64,000 nucleotides of DNA from Dendrophyllia cribrosa (Eukaryota; Cnidaria; Anthozoa; Scleractinia; Dendrophylliidae): positions 20,822,521 to 20,886,520 of the forward strand of contig JAJLRJ010000013.1 in assembly GCA_024195265.1 (NCBI GenBank), read 5' to 3'. The notes beneath the pieces are model-generated. The model saw only the letters and a list, made by a program, of their open reading frames with translations, made no database searches and was not told the DNA's origin. Both the position numbers and the translations under genes were made by a program. Below are positions 20,401 through 34,300 of this stretch, one piece after another; position 1 is the first letter of the stretch, and every line of letters begins with the position of its first letter.

Positions 20401-23400
20401 GAAGTGGATTGAAAAATGAGGCGCAGCCAAGTTTTTTTAACCCACTTCGCTGTTTGGATACCTGAAGAAACATTCTTTCGAGTATTTGATAAAGCTTCTC
20501 AAAGTTATCAATAAATGTGAAGTAATTGAGAGAATAAAATCGCCAAAATCTATGTTACATTGTAATTAAGACCGGGTATCCAAACCTCCCTCACAGTAGT
20601 GATTTCCTTTGTGTTTGATCGTCATGAATTATTAACGAGTTTTAAAAATTCTTATGAAACGCTCTTCCTCGTGTTTGATAATTATATTACATAAAGGTTC
20701 TTCTTTTTATGCTGCCTCAAAATATTTAAAATGCTACTGTGATAAAAAAACATACATTTTCTGTTGTCTTCATATTTTGAAAATATAAGTACTCGTTACG
20801 TACCTTGTGAAGTTTCAAGTCAAAACCCGTGCGGGAAGTGCCATTATTTTAACTTTATATTTGGAATTCGGCTTGCCGCCATTACTCAATTCAAAAATGA
20901 CCGGGACCGAACCCTGAGAGTTGGATCGAGTTGGCCTAAAGATTTTGTGACGTCAATGACTCAACACGTGCCTTTTGGCTTTGTTGTCTGTGACCCGGAG
21001 AGAACCGTGTTCAGTCATTGACGTCACAAATCAAGTCACGTGTACCAGATGGCAAACCAGTAGAACGTGACTATTATTTTATGAACGGAGTAATGACGGA
21101 CGAATTTTACATGATTTTCGTGGGCTTTCGGCCAGCTATTTCTCGGCTGTGTAAGAATATATCAATCTAATTTATAGCAGTTCGCATTTGTCTAAACCTA
21201 TTAGATACATTTGCGTTAAAAAAAGCAGAACAGAAATACAAAAATTTTCGTCGTAGTGGCACTTTAATATTTTGCAATTAAAAGCAAGTGAATTTGAAAT
21301 TAACTTTTTTTATGGTCAAGAGCTTTAATTTAGCTGTTAAAGTACGCAACAAAAAGTTCCGTCAGTAAGCCTTTATATATTCTTTAAAGATAAATCTATA
21401 CAGTGATGTAGTATGACTCGCATCTTGTTATGGAAAGTTATTATTGATATCATGTTATTTTTACATTCAGGTAATAGTAACCTAACTGGAGGCCAATCAA
21501 ACCCAAGCTGTGGAGGGACCCATAGTTTGCTCAATGGAGAGACAAAATCTTTTTATTGTACGCCTCAACTTTTTGGTCAGTTTGTCTATGTTCTGGTTCG
21601 TGGAAGCAAGAGATATTTCTCGTTTTGTGAGTTGGAAGTATATTCCACAAAACAAGGTATGAACGATGTCAAAGGTAATTACAAATTAATCTTGGTCTTT
21701 TTTTCCCTTTAGAAATTATAGTAAGCAGATTGGATTCTTTCTTGTTCTTGCATGCTGTGTTAGTATACATGTACTTCATGTGCCTTCAGGCCACAGACTT
21801 ACCATCCTCCATTTGATTGGTGTTCTGTGCTTTTATATGGCTTTATCGGATATCAAAACAAGCCTTATTATCAAAGGTGAAATTTAGGGAGTGTTAAACC
21901 AAGGAAGGTGAAATGAAAGAAATAACAGTGACACGAAAGACATCTTGTTTTTGAAAACTGGTACAACTGTTTCTGTTTTTTTTTTTTTGGGGGGGGGGGG
22001 GGGAAGTTAGCATTAGGGTATAAAGAAATGTTTCACTGATTACACAAAGCCCTACTCTGGGTGTCGGAGGCTTTTTTCACCCTCTCATTTCCCTCATATA
22101 ACACGCCTCTCATGTCTCTAATATTTTCGCCCGCAACAAAAGCAGCCTCTGGGCAAGAGCGCGATTCCTTTGATGGCACCGAGCCAATAACATTCTCGCT
22201 TATACATGTACGAAAACATTCAAAATCTGGACGTAGCCCCCTTAACTACACGTTTAGTTGATGTAAACCGGTGTAGGTGGCATAATTTAAAAGACGATGA
22301 CAGCATTAAGAACAGGGAATTTCATTGCAAGTGGAAATAAACTATGCTATGGTGCAAAAGTGACCGGATACCGGACATTTGACAAAGAACTTACGCGTTC
22401 TTCTTGTACATTTAGGCTGTGCAAGTGATCCAGTTGGGGTATCAAACAATGCCAACATTCCTGATCAGAGATTTTCAGCTTCCTCGTCTCTCAACAGTAG
22501 CGCACCTTCTAATGGACGCCTGAAAGGAGCCATTGCATGGATTCCTAGCACTAACAATGATAACGATGATTACCTGCAGATTGACTTGGGATCCGTTTAC
22601 TTTGTTTGCGGAGTAGCGGTGCAGGGAAATCCTGCTGCAGATGAATGGACAAAAACTTACAAGATAGAGACGTCCCTGGACAATGCCAACTGGAAATTCT
22701 ACTCTGAGAATGGTGCAGTTAAGGTACTTCTACTTGTGCCCCGTGAAAAAATGCATTGAAGAACTGAAAAAAAAAAACAGTAAAACATTGCTGGAGAAAG
22801 GCTTGTGACAGCAAAATGATCATGGAAATGCTTAGTAAAATAGGGTTATGGACGTTCGCGCGAAAATCTTCTAACATTGATTTTTGTTATAAAACTTTTG
22901 CTACAGCTAGGTTATGAGTTATTCGTTTCAGAAATGCAAAAAAAATAAGGGGTCACCGACTTCGTTTCCGAGATAAGATATCTGAAAGGCGACCCTAATT
23001 TGAAAACTTGGCCTTCCATGTGACCCCAATGTCTGTTAGTCTAAAAATGTTGCAAATGAATCTCTAAAATGCAACTTTCTTTCCCAAATTTTATACGAGC
23101 AGGTCTGTTCAGCAAATTCATTCAACTGCGGACGTCCCTTAACTCTATTCGGCCTTGGGGGGGGGGGGGGGGGGCACAAAGTGCCCGCGCTAACTTTCAA
23201 CATTCCTAACTTTTTTAATGTGTATTAAAACGCCATCAAACTTTGTGACTAGTCCTAAAATTTATCTGGCAACAATTTTATATGACAATTTTTTGATCAC
23301 GTCACTTGATGTTTCCATGGCAACAAGATTTTGACAGCCATTTTTTTTTAAAATTTGCATATTTATACCTTTGAATGAAGAAAAACAATGTTTATTAGTA

Positions 23401-26400
23401 TAACGTTTGTATTGTATTTTTACGTCATTTAGCGTTTATTTATTAGTTTTGATTAATTTTGCGTCAATTTGGACGGTTTTTAGGGGGGTTTCAAAAAATG
23501 GCGGATCCAAGATGGCGGATCCAAGATGGCGGCCGTATAACTAATTACCTAATAACTACGTCATATGACAGGAGACAATTTTTGACGTACTATGTAACCT
23601 CTAGATTCCATTGTCATACTATAAGAAGCAAGGGCTGACAACTTCTTTCTCGTTTCCAGTCATAGCCTTAAGGTGGTATTTACCCCTAAAATACGATGTC
23701 TAGATTGCAACGTTCGTTTTTTGGAAAATGGCAAAATTGGGATCTTTAAACACTTGAGAATCCCATTTTCAAAGAATTTCACTAAATTTGCAGCACTAAA
23801 CAAATTAACTATAAGATAACTGAACGGTGGTATATAATTGTCCCGTATCAACGCCCCTAGCAACTATTGTTTACATTAGTTAAATGCTCATAAAACGTGC
23901 TAAATGAATGCTCCCGCGCCCATAATTGATCTAGAATCGATTGTTTTAACTTTAAGTCCATTTTTCTCAAATGTTGGAATTTGACTAAACACGTTGCAGC
24001 TCAACACTTCTCTCTGAAAGAGTATTTTATCTAAAGCAATAAATTTTGCTACAGTCATTTGTGAATGGTTGCTCTATGCAATGAACTAACATCAGAATAA
24101 TTTTCCAAATTCCAACAAAATTATCCAATAATATGTTAATAGGGTGTGGCAAGAAATGTTTTAGTCAGTTTGCACCTTTGTAAAACGAAAGAAGACTGTT
24201 GTAGGTTGACATGGTTTTAGTTCATTGCACAGATCTATGTGTGATAAACAAACTCTGAAATTTTCAGATCCACACATTGCATAAATGGAGGGTTATAGCT
24301 GCAGGCGTTTGGGTAATAAAACATGGAGTTTAGGGCGTGGCATGGATGCCATGGAGACCATAAACCCCATAACACATGTCAAACAATTTCTCTTGATGTG
24401 TGTAATAACTTGGCATTTAAAGAAATCTTCTTGAACATAATGCAAAATTTTCCATGTCTTGAGGTACATACCACCTTAATGTTCTTGAAGTTACGAAAAT
24501 GTGCCCCCCCCCCATAGACTCAGGAACTCAAAAAAAGCCCAGGCTGAATAGGGTTAAAGTAAATTTAATCTCTAAACGACAGTATTTGCAAACTCTGACT
24601 GCCGCAAGTTGGCAGGATTCGATGTCGCGCGGGTACGAAAATGGAAAAAAATTAAACTTCCTACATCGATTTTTTTTGTTCATTTTTTCACAATCTGTCG
24701 AGAATGAAAAAAAATCGGGGGTAACCGACCATCCAAGCGAGTTAAATCTGAACAAAGTTAACGCAACTGCTACCAGCCCTTTATGTGCTTAGATTTCTTC
24801 TCTTGCACGCGTGCTGGTGCATAACGTAGCATGGCGTTGCGACATGAATTGCGTGCGCAGTAAGGATGCGCGTAAACAATTAACGCAAACGTCCTTAAAT
24901 GTCGGAATATCATTCTACAAAATTGACTAATGAGTCTAGCATCGTCAGACCATGCAAAATAATGTTTTACGGTCATATTGTTTTGTTTATAATAAAGCAA
25001 GATTGTTGCTTTTTCATTATCATTGGAGGGAGGGTAGGATAGAGAGTTAGACGTTAAAGGTGGGGGTCGTTAAAGCAAAATACCTAAGAGAGGGGAGGGC
25101 CAGTCAACATTGAGCCCGCGATATGTAATTATTAAAATAGTCACCTGTCATATGCCACGTCCATACAATGCCAGATAAATTTGAAAACGTAACTTTAATT
25201 ATTGTTACGGTTCGGCCTACCGTCCACACAAGTCCAGATAAACTGTCCACCGAAAACAGAACTTTTCGAAAACGCCCTTCAAAGTGGATAAATTTGAAGA
25301 TTCCGGCTTTGCGATTTAGTGTGGACGGAAAACTTTTCGAAAATGCTCTGCAGTGTCCCAAGTTTGGATAAATATGAAAACTCTGGCTTGGCGTTTTATT
25401 GTGTACGGAGAACATTTTGAAAACGGAACTTTTCAAAAACACTCTTCAGAGTGGATAAAGTTGAAAACTAAGGCTTGGCGTTGCTTGTTGCATTTTCAAA
25501 GTAAAAACGCTGTCTTAAAATTTTCCGGCGTAGTGTGGATGGGGCCTTAGCCATGGGGGACGGCATTGGGAGAGGAGGATGGAAAGTTTGACACAGGGGG
25601 TGACGGACGAGGGGGGCTTGGTGAAGTGAAACATCTAGGAGAGGGAATGGGTCCGAACGTTAGGGTTAGGGTATTCATAGGAGCCTTTGATAAGATTTGT
25701 TTGCCTGAAAGTAACCTGATGTTCGTTTTTATTTTTAGATATTTACTGGAAATAATGACCGGAACAGCATAATTAGAAGTGTACTTAACGAGCCACTTGC
25801 TGCTAAGTTTATTCGCTTTTATCCTGTATCATTCAACACTAAAAAAGCACTAAGAGTGGAGGTTTATGGATCCTTGCAAGGTAGGTTTATTTTTCTCCTT
25901 GCCAAAACAAAACATTTTTAACTCGGGCATACGCGAAGCGTAAAACGGGTTGTACATGATTGTAGCATTTACGGGAAAAAGTCACTCAATCGCTTACTCA
26001 CTCGGCTGTAAACTTTTGTTGCTAATCATTAATGATCATCCAGTTCTCTGGTTTGTCTCGTTTCTCACAATGTATATTTGTCACGCTGAGATGTTTTAAT
26101 CGCTTTAAATCTGTTTTCTCTTTAATTCTTTGACTCAGACGGTTTGGAAAATTAAAACCGATATGTGGACTTCAAATGGATTTTTCAAAACTGAGGTAAA
26201 CGCTACAGCACGATAAACGTTTTTTAGTGTATAGCCTGCGAGAAAGCGCTCGGTCTCGGGGACATAACATGAACCAAATTTTGGATTGCAACGGCTGAAT
26301 TAAAAAAATGTCTTGGCGTGACACAAAAATTAAATACATATTGAGAACTGGGTATTTGTCTCACGATGGAACAATGAGATGTTAATCGCGACGCTTCAAC

Positions 26401-28353
26401 TGCAATTCTTGCTAGTATTCATCAGCCAATGAGGTCGTTCGATTACGTGCCTCTTGTGTAGCATGTTGGTTCGTTGCTATTGGCACATTCCGAATAGATG
26501 TTTTTCCCTCACAGATCCGATTTGGTATCTATCGGCTGTTGTGCTTCTTGATTGTAGGTATCCATCGAGTGTATACCAGTGTCACCGTCAATGCTTTACC
26601 TGACGTTTCAAATTGGAAAGTACCTGGACTTGTTAGTGTGTTCCGAAACCGCGGAAGTTATTTGGGTAACAGCAAGCTGTATGATTCTGTCGTGTTCTTT
26701 TATCCTTTCATGCATCTACCTACACTTGATACATACTGATATACACTTGCTGCATTAACAAGGAATCTTATAGATGACACCACCTAAAGAAGTCCAACAT
26801 GCTACATAAAGCGACACATAATCAATCGACCTCATCACTAGCAAGGGTAATAGTCAAAACGTCGCGATCAATATCTCAAAGTGACTCCATCGTGAGACAA
26901 ATGAATGAGCATTCACCAATCTGTTTTAAATTTATTTTCTCATCCATTCTTTGACTGGTCTGTAAAACAACAAAAAGCTTAATAGACTGATTGTAGGCAA
27001 CCCACACACTTATTTGTAAAGTGAAATTGCTTATCTGTAAACTTAAACACAGCCAAGAGGAATGGTCGTTGTTGTAAGATGCATTTTGCGACAGGAAACA
27101 CAATCCACCAATGTGTTTATATTATATTGCGTCTAAGCTCACGCTGACATGTTTTTGTAATTTTGAAGATAATTTCATGGTAACCGCTGAAATATAACTG
27201 ATTCGCTGTTTAGTTGCGAGAATCAGTTCTTTTTTCAGGCCATGAATTAGTAGTATCTTTATTAAGTCTGCGGTTAGCATGACTTTGGCTCTGTTCGCAC
27301 TACAACGAAAAATGTAGTTTGGCGTTTGCAAAAAAATGGAAAATTTTGTAATCACCAATTTTTCGTTTTCATAATCCTGTTCGCACATAAATTTGTTAAT
27401 TTTTTTGTGTTACCAAACATGTCAATCATACCAAGATCATATAACAAAAATATCGTGACTTGTGTTTGTCTTTGCACGTATAAATTTTGTGAGTCAAAGT
27501 CTGTGAGCAAAGAAAAATGCTCCCGAGAAATGTTTTTATCGCACTTTTTTGCTTTCTACTTCTAATGCAAAACCTCATTTTGTTACATCAACAATTTATT
27601 CTAGTTTTGGTGGCCAGGATTCGCCTGTTTCGAATTTTAGAGCTTTTAATTGAGCTGAAGAGACGCCGCCACCGTCGTCGTTTTCATCCGTATTGGATAT
27701 TTGCTCGCCCTGTGGAATCTCAGTTTAATTCATCTGCACCAGCGCCACTTTCCCGGCCCGAGACCTTGTTCCGTAGACATATGAGAATGGGAAGAGAGTC
27801 ATTAGAAAATTTACGAAAATCAAATGGCGGGAAACTATACCGTCACGTACGCTGCATAAAATTTGTTTCAAAATATGATGACCCGATAAATGATGGATGT
27901 CACGAAACAAAGGATTTTCTCGCCTGACAAAAAATTTACGGCCTCCAAAGTTAGTCGACGGCGTCTTTGAAGTTTGGTGACACATGCGAAAATTTTCGTG
28001 GGTGAAAAAAGTCGTTCGCACTACAAAACGCTTCGTGTTGACAGATTTTTTTGCAAAACAAACATAATTTCGCGTAGTGCGAACTGGGCCTGTTTCTTCG
28101 ATCATAAGATAAAGATCCAAGCCTTTTTGAGAATGTAATTCTCTGTTGAAATTGTAGTTTCTTCCAATTGAAGGGCTGAGAATAACAGGGTGCTAAGTGA
28201 CTTTTTGGGTGTTTTTTTTTTTCATTTTGCTTCAAAATTGTTGATTTCTCGTGTACAGGCTTTTTTTGGTGTCGTAAACATTGCCGAAGTGTCGAATTGG
28301 CACTAACGTTAACCCTATTCAGCCTGGGCTTTTTTTGAGTTCCTGAGCCTGGG

Positions 28354-28393
<40 letters not shown>

Positions 28394-31300
28394 TTGTGCA
28401 AACAAACGACTTGCGCTTTTTCCGAGTGAAACGAACAATTTGAGCTGTTTAAAGGCAGTGAAACCAACAACTTGGGTAATTTACGTGTTTTTCCTAACCC
28501 TAACGGTAACCGTAACCACGACCAACTTGCGCATTTTATCAAGTGAAACGAACAACTTGAGAAGTTAACAAGCAGTGAAAACAGTAATCCCAAGGGGCAT
28601 GAAGTACACAAAGACAAAGTGCTGCAGTGTTTGTTTGAGGTATATTAGCCGACCGCATGTTTTGGACTTTTTTGTTTTAGAAAATGAAGCACAAAACCAG
28701 TGAAAAACACACAGGGCAATGTTGACAACATAAAAACAAGTCCGTATGCCAAAAAAAACCCCGGCTAATTTGGAGAAATTTTTATTTTTTTCCAAAAAGT
28801 CACTTAACACCGTGTTATTCTGAGCCCTTCAATTGTTTTCAGTTCATTAGGGTTTATTGTGTGTTTATTAGTTGTTGTATAACTTGTCGGAGAGCTTAGA
28901 AACTTCGTTATTTTTATTTATTTTCATTTTAGTTATTTGAATCTCCAGTATGTTTTAAAATACAAAATGTAGCTCGCTGTGTCTGATACTTATCTGTCAG
29001 TTTTTGGAGGCGCGTGGTGGGCGAAAAAGCCAGGACAATGGCGCCTGTTTTTTCCTTCCCCGCCGATCCCCTCATGTCCCTTACGCTTTGTGACTCCCGG
29101 TCCAACATCCGAGCGTTCCATATGTTCGAATTGGCTCATAGGAGCCTTTGACTCTAGGAAATAGTTAGTTTTCAATAATTATAGATAGACGAACCAAGAA
29201 CCCGGTGGTACAAGGATTTTTGTTAACTTTGAACACTCACATTTCTTTAAGATATCACATTTTACAGTGGTTGTTTTCCTTTCAAACATTTGCAGTCAGC
29301 TTTGTGATCTTAGGAGTATAACGGTCAGTCTTGCTTAATATTATTTTTACAGGTTGCTTATCAACTGTGGGAAACGAAAGAGGTGTTACCCGAGATTTGG
29401 GAATTGTTGCATCTTCACAACTTGATGGTACTCACACACCTTCCTACAGTCGCCTCTATGGGATCACGTCATGGTGCAGCAAGTTATCAGGGCCCCCTCC
29501 ACACTACCTGGAGTTCGATTTAAGAAGCATAATTACAGTCACCGGTTTGGCTACTCAGGGTGACGCTGTAAATGACAAATGGGTGACAAGCTATACTATA
29601 AGTTATGGATTTGATGGGCAAAGATGGATCAGTTACGCTGCTGGACAGGTAAAGTTTGTAGCTACATAGATTTTTTTTACTTCTACTGCTTTATTAAGTA
29701 AGAGAAAAAAATGGTGATACACTAGCTTGTCATTTGGGGAACCATACAACAAAGGCCAAATTCTTGCACTGAGTAATGAACGGAACTTTAGTACACAAAT
29801 AATGCGGCCGCATAGTTGCAATAACAGTTTGTTAATTTGCGAAGAAACAGTCTCCACTCTGACTAGATTTGTGATTTATTCCGAGTCTTGGCTGAATTTG
29901 TAGTTAGCTGTGTTTTAGTTATTAATTGTATAAATGCCTAGATGTCTGTTAAAAACACAGGAACCCAATTTTCCATTTTCTCGTCCCCCTCCCCCCCCCC
30001 CCCCCCCGCCCCCTTGGGTTTGTGCGATGTTGCAATATTTCAGAAATATTTTGCATCTAATAGATAGCCCGCGATGTGCTCTACAAGATAAGGTAAATAT
30101 TATAGGTTGTGACACTGCTGGGGGTCCGTGACGTCATCCAAAATGGGCCGCCATCTTGGATTTTAATAAAAATTCAAATTTATCGGAAAAACGTGGAAAT
30201 TGCAAATATTGTTTGCTAGAGATGCAAAATAACATACAATTAAACATTTTAATGCGTTTGGTAGCATTTTATATGTTTTTTCACTGAAAAAAAGGTAAAA
30301 AATACGCATTTTATTCAAATATGCCTTGACCACATATTACTTATGACGTCCTATCTCGTTACCATAGCAACCGGTTGTCGCCAAAATTTACCAAAATGTG
30401 TCTTAAGGATAAATGAACAGTTACTGAAAACGGCATGTGCTAATCGTAAATGGTCTTGAAACAAGTAGCATCAAGTAGCATCAGCTAAATCTCTTGGAGT
30501 CTACATCGACCAAACCTTAAACTGGGAATGCCGTATTGAAAATGTCTGTAAAAAGATTGCTTCCATCATTGGTGCAATTAAACGAATACGGCATCTTATC
30601 CCATTTAATATTTTTATCAAAGTTTATAATAGCCTTGTTCAGCCTTACTTTGATTATTGCAGTGTGGTGTGGGGAAACTGTAACAAATGCCTTTCTGAAA
30701 AGCTTCAAAGGCTTCAAAATCGCGCAGCCCGCATTTTAATGTCTGGGAGCTACGATAGTAATTTGGATGATGTGTGCCGGGCATTAGGGTGGCGTAAACT
30801 CTGTCATCAAAGATTAGAAAAGAAATCTATCATGATGTATAAGACCTTACATGGGATGACACCAGAATATCTACGATCAAGATTTGTTTATCGCGATAAC
30901 GCGAATGCTTATCGTTTAAAGAATACTGAAAACAAACTAGTTCTTCCACAACCTCGCACTGATTATCTAAAAAGAAGTTTTTCATACAGTGGAGCTCAGT
31001 TGTGGAACAACTTACCTACAGAATTAAGACAAGCGTCTTCCTTAAGCGAATTTAAGACAAAACTAAGTCGCCATGGTTTTTAAGTAAAGTTTTAAATATA
31101 TTTTTGAACACGGCCTCCATGAAAAGCAGTTTTTATTTTTTATATTGTACCTCTTATTTGTAGTTAGGAAGTTAGGTAGCTAGCTGATTATGATAAATTA
31201 AGCTGATGGATATACCGTGTATAAATAAAGTTATCTATCTATATATCTATCTATCTAGGGGGTGCCCCCCCCCCCCCCCCCCCTTGTACGTCCGCGGGTT

Positions 31301-34300
31301 AACGTTACTTTCTTTGAAAAGTACAGTGACAGTGGCAAATGTTTTTTTTTCTTGTTCTTTCAGCAACTGACTGGAAACAGCGACAGAAGTACAGTTGTTG
31401 TCAACTGGCTTTCTGAACCGTTTGCAGCTCAGTATGTCAAGATATTTCCAACTTCGTATAACAGTGGAATATGCATGCGAATGGACTTGTTTATCTGTAA
31501 AGATTGTAAGTAACGTACGCTAACAACAAACCAAGTTACGCTACGTTGAATAACAAGTTTATTAACCCTATTCGGCCTGGGGAAGCACAAAGTGCCCGCG
31601 CTAACTTTCAACATTCATAACTTCTTTAATATGTATTCAAACGCCATCAAACTTTGTGACTTTTCCTAAAATTTATGTGGCAACAATTTTCTATGCAAAT
31701 TTTTTGATCACGGGACTTGATGTTTCCATGGCAACAAGATATTGACAGCCATGTTTTTTTAAATTTGCATATTTATACCTAGGAATGAAGAAAAACAATG
31801 TTTATTAGTAAAACTTTTATATTTTTACGTCATTTAGCGTTTATTTATTGGTTTTCATTAATTTTGGGTGAATTTGGACGGTTTTAAGAGGTTTTAAAAA
31901 ATTCAGAAATCCAAGATGGCGGATCCAAGATGGCGGCCGCATAACTAATTACCTAATAACTACGTCATATGACGTCATCGTTCCATTGTGCGGACCGCAA
32001 AGGAGACAGTTTTGGACGTACTATGTACCCTCTAGGTTTCATTGTCATAACCTTAATGTTCTTGAAGTTACGAAGGGGGGGGGTCACAATGGCCCCCCCC
32101 CCCCCCCCCCGAGGCTCAGAAACTCAAAAAAAGCTGAATAGGGTTAAAGCATCTTCTAGCAGATGTACCTTTTTAGTCGTTTATTTTATATGAGAAGGAA
32201 CGGGTGCTGTTCTTTGTGCTTTCGTTGTGAAAGAATGCGACCCTGTTGAAAATTAGTTTGAATATTGGGCTTATGGTCAGAAAGACTAGATTGATGTGAG
32301 TTTGGGTGACGATTTTTCAAGTGTAGGTTTGTATAGATAAAGTTTGTGGCGTTGAGCAACATTTGTGAACCTTTAGGACATTTGCCACTAGATGCATTAA
32401 AATCAGTTACTGATGACTGATGCTTTGGCCAAAATTACATATAAGGACGGAAAATACTATGTTCCTTAAAAAATCATCGTTAGAGTAAAATGTCATTTGG
32501 AGTCGTTATTATTTCTCTTTTGTCCTATCTTTTTATTCTTTTTCAGCTCAAGTCCCCTACATCTTGGCCGATCAACTTAAAGATGTTCAACTGACTGCTA
32601 ACCCAAGTGCATCTGTCACACTTAACTGTACTGCCACTTTTAGTTCGCCACGACCCCCAGTCTACGAATGGAGAAAAAATGCCAATGTGTTGCCTGGATC
32701 AGATTCATTTCTTACAATAACGTATAAAAGTGCAACTGACACCCACAAGAACAATTATTGTGCAAGAATGGCTCCATCAGCCCGTGAAGTCCAATGCAAC
32801 TCAACATACCAATGTACTCGATCACTTCCTGGATTGGCAGACACAGATGTGACGAAAGCGAATGTCACTGTTGTTTTAAGTAAACAAGATTGTCCTATAT
32901 ATTGTACTTATCTGCTGTCTATCATTGATTTCAACATGATTGCCCTATATATTGTACTTATCTACTGCGCGTCATTGAGTTAACCAGGATTGCCCATCAT
33001 GGAGCTAAAAATTGCACACAACCCACCTCTGCCTGTACAACCCACCCCTGACACCTTTATTCAGTTTGTACCCTTCCCGTTGGATCTCTTACTTTCCCTA
33101 TTCTTTCTCCTTTTGCCCTCTTTCTCGCTGATGTTATTATTATCATTATTATTATTTTTATTATTATTATTAATTTTTTTGTTGTTAAGTATTTTATGTT
33201 AAAAAAAGAAAGGTGTAATGTGTCATACAGGCGAATACCAGGATATCAATCCTTATTTATCAGTTGTCAATGTTTTTGGTAAAGTTCGTTGCCATGGCAA
33301 CACATCATCTGAAGAATAGTAAATATTTTTGCAAGAATTGACCTTACTTTATTAATATGTTGAGTTTCCTTCGGTGAACCTTAAGTAATTTGTTGTTTTG
33401 CTGTTTGTTTTCTAAGACCATTAAAGTGCGTAATACAAAAGAACGACGGTCAGAAGCGGAAACACGCGGCTAACACTTGGGTGTTGTTTTCAGAGGTACC
33501 AGGCCCACCAACTGTTAATTATGGTAACATCAAAGCAAGATCAACATCAGTCACATGGTCTTATTCCCCAGGAATTGATGAACTGTCTGTAGATGAATAT
33601 ACTCTCCAGTATCAAAATCGCTCTTTCAATGATAATATCACCTTGTCAGGTGGCTTATCAAGTAAGGATTTGATTAATCTCAAACCATATACATCCTACA
33701 GTGTTAGAATGATGGCCAAGAGTGCGTTGGGAGAAGGCTTGTGGAGTGGTCTCATAAACTTCAAAACAAAAACTGCAGGTAAGCAAGGGTGGAAATAAAA
33801 TACATACTTTCAATAAACAACAACGTATTTTGTCATCTTGTTATATTGGTGATACTGCTGATCAGCATTGACAAGATTTCAACTTTGCCTGAATTATGTT
33901 ACGCTTCATAAAAAATAGAGACAATACTTATTTATGCTATATTTTGTGAACCGTATTCATTTGAGGTCAATTTTATATTTTACAATAACTGTGTGAATTC
34001 CCGCGCGCTGATTGGCTCATTTCTATGGTCAATAAGAGTTCTGACAATGAAAACGACATAATAGGTAGCGCAACGCGGTGAGTTTTGTCAAACGAAAAAT
34101 GTACTTAAAACTCATTAACTGGAATTATTCAATAAGAAGAATGCTCTCTCGTCAGTTAAATTTAATTTACAATCAGCTTAACTTCTCGTAGTTTCAAGGG
34201 AAAATCCATGAACAGCGGAATCAGTGGCCGTCAAAGTTGTCGTCGGCGCGAAAGAACTAAAACTAAGCTAAAAACAACTTGGAGCAAAGATTCATCTGAT

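Noticed and set aside
25655..25672. GTTAGGGTTAGGG telomere-like motif
   Set aside because: Only two units; too short to call an interstitial telomere.
27951..28617. Proline-rich open frames of 100-147 codons
   Set aside because: Caused by a poly-G tract at the end of a TTAA-family element.
32990..33202. Leucine-rich open frame resembling a membrane segment
   Set aside because: It arises from an ATT microsatellite and lies outside the phase-consistent exon chain; not the receptor transmembrane exon.
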